This document shows positions 1-7,292 of a DNA stretch of 64,000 nt, one piece after another. The stretch lies in NCBI GenBank assembly GCA_945875585.1, contig CAMCLK010000009.1, positions 43,879 through 107,878 on the forward strand, written 5' to 3'. The first letter of the stretch is position 1, and each line of letters begins with the position of its first letter. The stretch comes from Candidatus Kuenenia stuttgartensis (GTDB taxonomy: Bacteria > Planctomycetota > Planctomycetia > Gemmatales > Gemmataceae). A model generated the notes under the pieces. The model was not told the DNA's origin and did not search any database. It worked only from the letters and a program-made list of their open reading frames with translations. Both the position numbers and the translations under genes were made by a program.

Positions 1-809
1 GGGGCGGAGTCATTGGTCTTCTGGTCATGGCCGTGGCTTTTTACTTCACAGGTGATATCCGGCAGGCCAAGTTCATTGCCGACAAGGTCGGGCCTATCGT
101 CAACAAGGCGGTACCTCAACGCCCTGCCGAGAACCGTTCTGTAGAACGCAACGACCGCACCCTTGAGTTCTCGAAGAAAATCATGGGTTACACCGACAAG
201 GCTTGGACGGAAGTCTTTGAAATTCACGGCAAACGCTACCAGAAGCCAACAATGGTGCTTTTCACAGACAAGGTCGACAGCGAGGGTTGCGGCGTTGCAC
301 CGTCCGCCGTGGGCCCCTTTTACTGCCCGGCCAGCCGGAAAGTTTTTGTAGACCCGTCGTTTTTCGATGAGTTGGAAACCAAGCTGAAGGGATCCAAAGC
401 CGATTTTTCGAAGGCCTATGTGATAGCCCACGAGGTTGGCCACCATGTGCAAAACCTGCTTGGTTACAACACAATGGTTGATCAGTTCCGCAAACGTGAA
501 GGCGAAAACGCTGGTATTCGACTCGAATTGCAGGCGGATTACTTGGCGGGTGTTTGCTGGAACAGGGTGGAACGCGTGCGATCGATCATTGAGCCTGGCG
601 ATGTGGAATCGGCCATCACCACAGCCAAGGCCATTGGCGACGATAGGTTGCAAAAAAGCGCCAAGGGTTGGGTTAACCCTGAGAGTTTCAACCACGGCAC
701 CTCGGCACAACGTCTGAAATGGTTCACGGAGGGTTTGAAAACGGGTGACGCGGAAAAGAGCGCACTAGATCGTTTTTTCAACCCCAATGTCCGTCCACTT
801 GATCTGTAA
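1..809 (+). CDS. YpfJ/Zn_peptidase-type neutral zinc metallopeptidase, 5' end cut off
   Basis: Membrane-anchored putative neutral zinc metalloprotease (PF04228 type). The zinc motif HEVGHH lies about 135 residues after the Met at 27. A downstream ELQADYLAG segment supplies the expected third-ligand Glu and the family's typical Leu-Gln-Ala-Asp context. The frame stays open to base 1 and reads a Gly-rich then hydrophobic stretch (GGVIGLLV) ahead of that Met. This matches the Gly-rich linker and single N-terminal membrane helix of the family, so the Met at 27 is probably internal and the gene begins outside the window. Substrate unknown. Family assignment is confident; the start is not visible. 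Confidence 0.88.
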   Translation, partial: GGVIGLLVMAVAFYFTGDIRQAKFIADKVGPIVNKAVPQRPAENRSVERNDRTLEFSKKIMGYTDKAWTEVFEIHGKRYQKPTMVLFTDKVDSEGCGVAPSAVGPFYCPASRKVFVDPSFFDELETKLKGSKADFSKAYVIAHEVGHHVQNLLGYNTMVDQFRKREGENAGIRLELQADYLAGVCWNRVERVRSIIEPGDVESAITTAKAIGDDRLQKSAKGWVNPESFNHGTSAQRLKWFTEGLKTGDAEKSALDRFFNPNVRPLDL

Positions 810-841
810 TAGCATCTACTCCTGCCAGAGAGGGCTGTCCC

Positions 842-2041
842 ATGTTCCAAGGCTACGCTCCAGATCCTGTTCCCGATGACAAAAATAACGATATCGTTGA
901 TCTGGGCCATCACCATACTCTGGAACCTGACCGCATGACTCCGGTCCAGTTCATGGAGTCGCTAAAGAAACGCACGCCTTACCCTTGGGTCACGCCCGCC
1001 TTGATTGTCATCAACGTGCTGGTGTTTGCCCTGATGGTGATTTCTGGCGTCGATCCCATGAAACCAACGGTGGCGGACCTGTTGGCTTGGGGAGGAGATA
1101 AGGGCATTCGTGTGAATGAAGGTCAGGTCTGGAGATTGTTGACAGCGACGTATTTGCACGCTGGCATTATCCATCTTCTTGCCAACATGGTTGGTCTTGC
1201 CGTGGTCGGACAATTGGTCGAGCGATTGACCGGGTCCGCCGGATTTTTGCTGATGTACACCTTTGCTGGACTGGCCGGCAGCATTGCCAGTGTCACCTGG
1301 AATCCACAAATTGTGGGGATAGGGGCTTCAGGAAGTGTATTTGGTGTTTATGGCGCACTTCTTTGTTACGTGATGTTAAGATCGGACAGTATTCCGGCTG
1401 ACTTGATCAAGGAGCACTCGAAGGGGCCGTTGATTTTTGTTGTTTACAATCTCGTCTATGGCGCCATTCAGCCCGGTATCGACAATGCCGCGCATGTCGG
1501 CGGATTTTTAGCCGGGGCAATGGCAGGGTTGGTGCTGTCTCAGCCATTTCCAGTAACTGGAAGCCCCTCGCGCCTTGGCCGCGATTCAGCGTTGTTCATG
1601 ATTGCGGGGGTGACGTTGCTTGGTGGTTTGTTGGCATTCAGCAGCCTGCGTGGCAACACGGTGGATGTTGACAAGGTGTTGGCGGAAGTGACTCAACTGG
1701 AGCAGAAAGCGATCGACAGCAACAACGCCATGGCCAACCGCATGACGTCCGCAAAAATTGGTAATAATGAAATTATCAGCATTCTGAAAACCGAGATCCT
1801 ACCCGCGGGACAAGATGCCGCGCGCAAGGCTCACATGGTTGCGCCAAGTGTGGTTCTCCAGCACCGAGATCGGATTAATCGATATGCTAAATATCTCGAT
1901 TTGCGTGTGGCGGCGTGGCAGAAACAACTGCAAGGCTTTGAAAATGACGACGCTGAACCGCTCAAGGAGTTTCAACGACTGTGGAAACAGGCGGAGAGTG
2001 AATCGATGGCCTTGATTGCTGAAGCGGCGAAAACAAAATAG
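842..2041 (+). CDS. Rhomboid family intramembrane serine protease
   Basis: Polytopic membrane protease that cleaves substrates inside the bilayer. The catalytic serine sits in GASGSVFG (Ser163), and the dyad histidine in NAAHVGG (His218). The HxxxN-type segment of TM2 (HLLANMVGL) is also present. About six membrane segments span residues 45-265. The last 120 residues form a soluble, charged, probably helical tail that is not part of the rhomboid core. A modest purine-rich Shine-Dalgarno (AGAGAGGG) precedes the ATG. It lies 32 bp after the metallopeptidase on the same strand, so co-transcription is likely. Substrates cannot be read from the sequence. Confidence 0.93.
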   Translation: MFQGYAPDPVPDDKNNDIVDLGHHHTLEPDRMTPVQFMESLKKRTPYPWVTPALIVINVLVFALMVISGVDPMKPTVADLLAWGGDKGIRVNEGQVWRLLTATYLHAGIIHLLANMVGLAVVGQLVERLTGSAGFLLMYTFAGLAGSIASVTWNPQIVGIGASGSVFGVYGALLCYVMLRSDSIPADLIKEHSKGPLIFVVYNLVYGAIQPGIDNAAHVGGFLAGAMAGLVLSQPFPVTGSPSRLGRDSALFMIAGVTLLGGLLAFSSLRGNTVDVDKVLAEVTQLEQKAIDSNNAMANRMTSAKIGNNEIISILKTEILPAGQDAARKAHMVAPSVVLQHRDRINRYAKYLDLRVAAWQKQLQGFENDDAEPLKEFQRLWKQAESESMALIAEAAKTK

Positions 2042-2061
2042 CGTAACGCGGGGTTGGTTCC

Positions 2062-2466
2062 ATGATAACTCTGTTGGTCTCTGTCTTGGTTTGTCTTGGT
2101 GATCCCAAGGCCAACCTCGAGGCAACTGCAGCGGCTTATGATCTGGCTGTTTCCAAGGCTGATGTCGCCGCGCTAGACACCATACTTGCTCCAGAGGTGG
2201 TGTTCACCACGGCATCAGGCCGCGTGATGGACAAGAAGGCTGTGCTGGCCATGCTGGGTTCACCAGACACACGTTATGAGTCGGTAACGTCTGATCAGGT
2301 GGTTCGTACGGTGAGTGGAGATACGGCTATTGAAACAGGCCGCGCGCGCGTCAAGGGAATGCGTCGCGGCCAGCCGGTGAACGAAATTCAGCGGTACACG
2401 GATGTATGGATTCTGAGAAAGGGCCGATGGTTGTTGCTGGCGGAGCACACCAGTCTTTTGCCATAA
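2062..2466 (+). CDS. SnoaL/DUF4440-like (NTF2 fold) protein
   Basis: Protein of 134 residues with an NTF2-like/DUF4440 pattern: an N-terminal helix region (AAAYDLAVSKADVAALD), an APEVVFTT strand, central strands around TAIETGRARV, and a terminal WILRKGRWLLLAEHTS strand pair typical of this fold. The first 12 residues are hydrophobic (MITLLVSVLVCLG) and may be a short signal or anchor. It starts 20 bp after the rhomboid stop and is probably its operon partner. NTF2-like proteins may be enzymes or simple ligand binders; no catalytic residue can be assigned here. Confidence 0.7.
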   Translation: MITLLVSVLVCLGDPKANLEATAAAYDLAVSKADVAALDTILAPEVVFTTASGRVMDKKAVLAMLGSPDTRYESVTSDQVVRTVSGDTAIETGRARVKGMRRGQPVNEIQRYTDVWILRKGRWLLLAEHTSLLP

Positions 2467-2512
2467 ATCATCAAAATTGAATCAAGCTGTGTTTGTTGTG
2501 GCTGATTTTGTA

Positions 2513-2926
2513 TCAGCGCAAATCGATATCCCACCGATTGGTGCCCGATTTCAGCTCTAATTGCAAGGGTGATGTTGCAGGATCACTGTAGTTGGATGGC
2601 ACGGAAAACCATCTCGAAGTGTCGGTTTCTTTGGTGGGAGCATCCCCTTTTTTGCGGGAACGGGTTTGGGTTTTTCTGGGGTCGATGCTGGAAACAGCAA
2701 CTTTAGCCGAACCAATCGGGATACCCGTAATGCGATACGCGCCATCTGGGCCGATTGTGCCTGAATGAGTGCCGCCATCCTTTCCAACCACGGTAACGGA
2801 ACCTGAGGCGACGATTTTGCGTTGGTAAGAAACAGTTCCTTCCAAATCTGCCATACTTCCGGAACACCCTGTAATGCACAGCAGTAGAACCAAGAGCAGA
2901 CATGACCTTGCAATTGAATGGTACAT
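2513..2926 (-). CDS. Small lipoprotein with a carboxypeptidase-regulatory-like fold
   Basis: A 137-residue predicted lipoprotein. A hydrophobic N-terminus ends in the lipobox ITGC (Cys near residue 21). It is followed by a beta-sandwich-like segment, EGTVSYQRKIVASGSVTVVGKDG then GPDGAYRITGIPIGSAKVAV, that resembles the carboxypeptidase-regulatory/transthyretin-like modules often found behind planctomycete DUF1559 genes. It starts 7 bp after the DUF1559 gene on the same strand and is almost certainly co-transcribed with it. Function unknown; probably an outer-surface or periplasmic structural partner. Confidence 0.72.
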   Translation of the reverse strand: MYHSIARSCLLLVLLLCITGCSGSMADLEGTVSYQRKIVASGSVTVVGKDGGTHSGTIGPDGAYRITGIPIGSAKVAVSSIDPRKTQTRSRKKGDAPTKETDTSRWFSVPSNYSDPATSPLQLELKSGTNRWDIDLR

Positions 2927-2933
2927 GTGAGTC

Positions 2934-3836
2934 TCAGTTCAGTGATGGATCTGGTATTTCACCACCAGCACGCGTTGCAAGGGCTGGAATTACCGATCCA
3001 ACCTGATACGTCATGAAGCGGACAGATCCATCCGCGAAAGCCATGGTTGCTCCTCCCGTATGGAAACTCCAGGGGTGCATGACATGGCAATTGGCGTCGT
3101 AAGTTCCAGAAGGATTGCCAATGTAGCTATTCGTATCGGCAGAGCGCGCGCCCGGGCCAAAATAAGCAGGCACGGGGCAGTTGGTACCTGCGCCAGACAA
3201 CAGTGTGGTATTGCGTAGGCCGATTCCAACATCGCCTTCGTCGTAACTGTCCCACCAACCCCAACCCCAATTGGCACCTAGCATCAGTGGTGGGCGTTCA
3301 GCCACCACAATCGTTGAGCTAGACCCATCGGTGATATGGGAAATGGCAGTTTTTGAATTTAGGTACATAATGCCTTCATTTCCCAAAGTGCTGTACCCTT
3401 CAACAGCCAGATAACTCGAATAACCATGGTTGTCGAGTGGATTCACGAATTTTCCGGAACGGGGATCTGATGGACAGGCATAGGTTTTCAGCACGTTGTC
3501 GTAACCAGCTTTTTGTTGCTCGACAAAAGGCAGGATATGCCGCATCCAACCAACCGCGGCATTGAACCCGGACGTTGGATATTGCCACGAAGGGCCGCTA
3601 GGGGTTCCAGGATTTTCCACCATTCCCGGCCCAACACAGGGTGGAAAGGCACCGAATTGCCCATGAAAGGAATGGAGTGACAGACTGATTTGTTTCAGGT
3701 TGTTGGTGCAAGCCATACGATTGGCTGCCTCCCGGACTTTCTGAACCGCTGGAACAAGTAAACCTATCAGGACAGCGATTATAGCGATAACAACAAGGAG
3801 TTCGATCAGCGTGAAACCAACTCGATGCTTGACCAT
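2934..3836 (-). CDS. DUF1559 protein with type-IV-pilin-like N-terminus (copy 1)
   Basis: About 300 residues. It opens with a short basic stretch and [17 protein letters not shown], a prepilin-peptidase cleavage and transmembrane segment. The DUF1559 hallmark [16 protein letters not shown] follows, and the C-terminal box [15 protein letters not shown] (here [13 protein letters not shown]) is present. DUF1559 proteins are greatly expanded in planctomycetes and are presumed exported pseudopilin-like surface or secretion components; no reaction is known. I chose the ATG at 3836 because GAGG lies 6 nt upstream. An in-frame ATG at 3854 is possible but lacks a visible Shine-Dalgarno. First gene of a two-gene unit with the lipoprotein behind it. 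Confidence 0.93.
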   Translation of the reverse strand: MVKHRVGFTLIELLVVIAIIAVLIGLLVPAVQKVREAANRMACTNNLKQISLSLHSFHGQFGAFPPCVGPGMVENPGTPSGPSWQYPTSGFNAAVGWMRHILPFVEQQKAGYDNVLKTYACPSDPRSGKFVNPLDNHGYSSYLAVEGYSTLGNEGIMYLNSKTAISHITDGSSSTIVVAERPPLMLGANWGWGWWDSYDEGDVGIGLRNTTLLSGAGTNCPVPAYFGPGARSADTNSYIGNPSGTYDANCHVMHPWSFHTGGATMAFADGSVRFMTYQVGSVIPALATRAGGEIPDPSLN

Positions 3837-3997
3837 GGCAAGCCTCGTTTTCAAACGAAAATGAACTATTCATTAATGGCATTATTTCCTGTGTCATGCA
3901 ACAAGAAATAATGCGAAAAAGAATTGCAATTGCCCTTTCTGGTTCGCCTTGTCAGGCGCGATCATCAGTATAAATGTTTACCAAAACACCTGAATAA

Positions 3998-5326
3998 TCA
4001 GGGCATTCTTAACGCGGCATGATTTTCCAAAGGCAACTGAGCGGTTTCAGTGACCCGGTCCAAAAAGGCTGCGTTGCAACCGTGCATGACAATTTCAGCC
4101 ACCTGAAAATCGCTGAAGTGCGCGCGTAGTGCTGCCACAGTCGTATCCGTGATGGTCCATGGGGCAACAGCCATTTTTTGAGCCAGCGTGATCACCGCCC
4201 GATCCTTGTCGGACAGGGTGCTTGCATTGCTGTCGATCCGTTTCAATTCATCCATTCCGATTCCGGCAGCAGCCATGCGTTTGGCAATCAGGTCGAGCAT
4301 ATACCATGCGCGATCTTGCCGGGCTGTTGTCCAAGCCACCAGAAGTTTGGAGCGCAAATCGAGTTTGCCTTTGGTTTCGGCTGCTTGAAGGACGCTGATT
4401 TTGCTCTTGTTGGCTACCGGGAAAGTTTTCAAAAGCCTGACCCAAGCTGGTTCAGCATCGCCCGGTGCCAATGGCAAAACAGGATCACGCCGTGCAACCA
4501 ACTTGAGATGGGCGGCTAGGCCATCGAACGGCTCGAGTGGCGGCCTGGCAGAATCGGTTGCTTTCATGGGTGCTAAACTTGATTTCTGTTTTGCAAACAG
4601 GTCCGAAGTTGGGGTTAGGAAAGAGTCGAGTTCAACATTGGGTTTGGTTTGATCAGTCCGGCGGAAAAACGCACCACTTTCCTCGGCGGGAATATTCAAG
4701 GTATCTGTCCAACGATTGGTCGAATTGTAGCCTGCTACAGACTGTGTTATTTCATTGATTTGCATGGGAGTGAAATGTTTTCCTAGCGCAGCAACGTCAC
4801 TTCGATTCACCAAATGTGGGCCACGTGTCAGCTTCAGAGTGAATTCGAAAGCGGCGCGATCGGCCGGTTGGATTTTTTCCCAGTTGCCATCGAGAGAAGC
4901 AATTTCGTCATCCGACAAACCCGCGACCGCGAGTTTGTGTTCCTGATGACCGAGTCAGTAAAAGCAGTCGTTGGCGCGAGAGCTGATCCAGAACAATTTT
5001 ACCTTGAATGTATTGTCCAGACTGAACGCTGGATCTGCTGGCCTTGCCGGAGTTGCCGCGCCAGTAGTGGCTGTACGGGGTGTTCCGGAAAGTGATTCGC
5101 GCAATTCCTCGGCAATGTAGTAAGCGCGAAATCGGCCGTTATTGACCCGCGACAATCCTCCAGCATTGGCGTCTGGTGCAGGTGGCATGGGAATACGTGG
5201 CGTGGCTTTTTTGTGATTCTCAAGGGCTTTCTTCGATTCATCCCGTGTGGAGGCGGCTCTTGGCGTTGCCTCCACCGGCATGGGTTGTTGAACAAGAATC
5301 AACCACGCGATGCTTAATTCGATCAT
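3998..5326 (-). CDS. Carboxymuconolactone-decarboxylase/AhpD-like protein, probable selenoprotein (in-frame TGA)
   Basis: One continuous frame from ATG 5326 to the stop at 3998, broken only by TGA at 4955-4957 (codon 124). Before it: a short hydrophobic leader, a Pro/Ala-rich linker, then NTFKVKLFWISSRANDCFY. After it, in the same frame: LGHQEHKLAVAGL and some 300 further intact residues. These include a second CMD-like half (DRAWYMLDLIAKRMAAAG, DRAVITLAQKMA, FQVAEIVMHG). CMD/AhpD-fold oxidoreductases carry a CxxC redox pair at this place, so the TGA replaces the resolving Cys and yields CxxU with His three residues later. A SECIS-like hairpin follows directly. The start overlaps the upstream lipoprotein stop (ATGA). 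If TGA is read as stop, the product is a 123-residue fragment. Selenocysteine is an inference; a point mutation or base error is the alternative. Confidence 0.8.
4907..4950 (-). promoter_or_regulatory. Candidate bacterial SECIS element behind the in-frame TGA
   Basis: Counting from the base after UGA, bases 18-25 (CAAACUCG) pair with 32-39 (CGGGUUUG) and close a six-base loop CGGUCG. An outer helix pairs GUCAUC (5-10) with GAUGAC (43-48). Bacterial SECIS hairpins lie in the coding sequence immediately after UGA, with a short apical loop containing G residues; the E. coli fdhF loop carries GGUC. Here GGUC falls at bases 27-30, within the distance range known for bacterial elements. SelB binding is inferred. 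Confidence 0.7.
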
Positions 5327-5718
5327 GGCATGTTCTCCTCACGGGTGATGGCTCGATTTGGTCGGGTGACAACCCTATAGGCTACCTTGCGCGATTTATT
5401 ATCTTTGGAACCGTCGCCTTTAAGCGATAGATTGACCACAAAACTAATACCCGCCCCAACCACTTTGCCATCTCCTTCGATGGAATAGTCGGATAGTGAT
5501 GTTCCACGGGCAAATACATCGTCCTGAAAATACACAGGAGGTTTGGCTTGAGCCATCACGTTTTGCCGACTCCCGTTTTTCCACGCCTCAAGAGCTGTGG
5601 TAATGGTGGCTTTGGCCTCCTCCGGAGTGGTGGCTAATCCCATGGTTGACTGACCGCCGCAGCCTGAAACAAGTACCACCAGCAACCCCGCCAACCATTC
5701 AATTCTAAAATGAATCAC
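5323..5718 (-). CDS. Predicted lipoprotein between DUF1559 and the selenoprotein candidate
   Basis: A 131-residue protein with a hydrophobic leader ([13 protein letters not shown]) ending in a lipobox, then a helical [18 protein letters not shown] stretch and a beta-rich remainder. I start it at the GTG at 5718, which overlaps the stop of the DUF1559 gene (GTGA). The frame is open further upstream, but that extension is antisense-like Cys/His/Arg-rich sequence inside the DUF1559 coding region and would bury the signal peptide. The 3' end overlaps the next ATG (ATGA). The three genes therefore look translationally coupled. Function unknown. Confidence 0.78.
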   Translation of the reverse strand: MIHFRIEWLAGLLVVLVSGCGGQSTMGLATTPEEAKATITTALEAWKNGSRQNVMAQAKPPVYFQDDVFARGTSLSDYSIEGDGKVVGAGISFVVNLSLKGDGSKDNKSRKVAYRVVTRPNRAITREENMP

Positions 5719-6665
5719 TGGGCTACCTCCCCGCCGGTGGCAGAGCCCATGGCGCGCCAAGTGGCCAGGCTGATTGACTGGGAGACAAATCGAAGCGATC
5801 CATCGCACATCACCACATTCACACCGCCAGCGTGGTTGCTGTCGGCTGTTGTGGCAATGCGCCCGGGCGGATACATGCAGGAGTTGCTGAAGGGGCGGGT
5901 TGAATGGAAATAAACGGTGGTGGAGTGGTATCCATACAACCATGGGGCGCCAACATCAGACATGCCTTGATAAAGTAGATTCTTAGTGTCGAGTGAGTCC
6001 GCAATTGTCTGGGCCTCGTCAGCCGTGGTAGGGTATAAACCTTTGACCTGTCCTAGGTAAAATGTATCAGAAACGCTGGAAATGCCATTATTGTAATCAC
6101 CCTTGCGGTGCTCGCTTAGGGCGGCGGTGTTGGAGCTTCCATCAAGAATGTCCGCGAACCTAGTTTTGCTATTGAGGTAAAAAGGTCCATTGGGAGCTGG
6201 CATTCCAAAATTCGGGTCGGAATTCAACGTTGGTGGTAGGCCCCAAAGGATGCCAGAACCTTGGCTGACTCGGTAGTTGTTTCCCGCCCAGCCCGCCGGA
6301 ATGGCGTTGAACGAATCGGAAGGGCACAGGAATGTTTTGATGGTCATGGCTCTGGGGTTGTTGTTTGCCGCAGCGTTCCAGCTTTGGGTGAAATCGATCT
6401 GCTTGAAAATGGCATCCTGTTCCAGATAAGGCAGTAGATACGAATGGGTAGATAAAGACAGGGCGTCGCGGCCAGCAGGAAAAGCCCCTTGGGCTCCATG
6501 ATAACTTTGCAGTGCCAGTCCCATTTGCTTCAGATTGTTGGAGCAGCTCATCCGGTTGGCAGCTTCACGAACCTTTTGAACAGCGGGGACAAGTAGACCT
6601 ATAAGGACGGCAATAATAGCAATAACAACGAGCAGTTCAATCAATGTAAAGCCTTGGCGCTTCAT
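5715..6665 (-). CDS. DUF1559 protein with type-IV-pilin-like N-terminus (copy 2)
   Basis: A 316-residue DUF1559 protein. It starts [17 protein letters not shown], with AAGGAG 7 nt upstream of the ATG at 6665; the open frame above this has no pilin-like logic and is rejected. The [16 protein letters not shown] hallmark follows the membrane segment, and [12 protein letters not shown] near the end is the conserved C-terminal box. It heads a three-gene coupled unit: DUF1559, lipoprotein, and CMD-like selenoprotein candidate. This arrangement suggests that the oxidoreductase acts outside the cytoplasm with a surface or secretion partner, but that is only context. Confidence 0.94.
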   Translation of the reverse strand: MKRQGFTLIELLVVIAIIAVLIGLLVPAVQKVREAANRMSCSNNLKQMGLALQSYHGAQGAFPAGRDALSLSTHSYLLPYLEQDAIFKQIDFTQSWNAAANNNPRAMTIKTFLCPSDSFNAIPAGWAGNNYRVSQGSGILWGLPPTLNSDPNFGMPAPNGPFYLNSKTRFADILDGSSNTAALSEHRKGDYNNGISSVSDTFYLGQVKGLYPTTADEAQTIADSLDTKNLLYQGMSDVGAPWLYGYHSTTVYFHSTRPFSNSCMYPPGRIATTADSNHAGGVNVVMCDGSLRFVSQSISLATWRAMGSATGGEVAQ

Positions 6666-6829
6666 GGCGCATCTCCTTAAAATAGTGCGATGGAACATAT
6701 AATGGATTGCCTTGGGCGGATGCCTTGAGCAAAACCATGGATTTATTGATGGTGCCACTCGCTATGGGTTTCCATGCGATAACGCATGCCCATGCCGCTG
6801 GCTCTGACAGATTGGAAACGCAATGTTAT

Positions 6830-7231
6830 TCAGGAGCGTGGGGGGTCGAGAAGCGGCAGCAAATGCTCGTCGCCGGCGTACAGGGTGGGAGGGATTTGTG
6901 GTAGCAGGCGCGAGGCCTGACTGATGGTGAGTCCGACGGTGCTGCTGAGGCAATCGCTTGGAGGAATTTGCAACCGGTTAGTGGCTGGGTGGTTGTCTGG
7001 TGCTGGAGCTTTTCGGCACGACGGCCCCTGACACGGGGGCGTGGAAGGCGGGACAGGAATAGCTGGTATTTGATGTGCTTGAATCAGGTCCGGGGGAGGG
7101 GAACTACCCCTTGGCCACGAATGAACGCCGTCCCCGCAACCAGCATGTACTGAGGGCGCAACTGCACCGAATGCCAGCATCGCAATAATGCTGGTCAGAA
7201 ACCATCGCGCAGATGGAAGGTGAGTGCACAT
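6830..7231 (-). CDS. Small secreted Pro/Cys-rich hypothetical protein
   Basis: A 133-residue frame with a credible signal peptide (WFLTSIIAMLAFGAVAPSVHA, cleavage after AHA-like VHA). A low-complexity region rich in Pro and Ser with several Cys follows. I do not recognise a family. No strong Shine-Dalgarno is visible upstream. It lies alone between the MscS gene and the DUF1559 unit, all on the minus strand. The signal peptide is the main reason to believe it is real. Confidence 0.5.
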   Translation of the reverse strand: MCTHLPSARWFLTSIIAMLAFGAVAPSVHAGCGDGVHSWPRGSSPPPDLIQAHQIPAIPVPPSTPPCQGPSCRKAPAPDNHPATNRLQIPPSDCLSSTVGLTISQASRLLPQIPPTLYAGDEHLLPLLDPPRS

Positions 7232-7292
7232 GGGGTTCTACCAGACATGACAACAATTTACCGTAACCTTTGCTTGGTAGAGAGTCAAGCAT

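Noticed and set aside
3998..5326. Pseudogene or frameshift explanation for the split CMD-like gene
   Set aside because: Both halves are in the same frame, so no frameshift is needed. The only stop is TGA at the Cys position, and a hairpin sits in the right place. A simple TGC-to-TGA mutation remains possible and is noted as the alternative.
5719..5943. N-terminal extension of the small lipoprotein
   Set aside because: It lies inside the DUF1559 coding sequence, reads as Cys/His/Arg-rich shadow sequence and would bury the lipobox. The GTG at 5718 overlaps the stop of the upstream gene.
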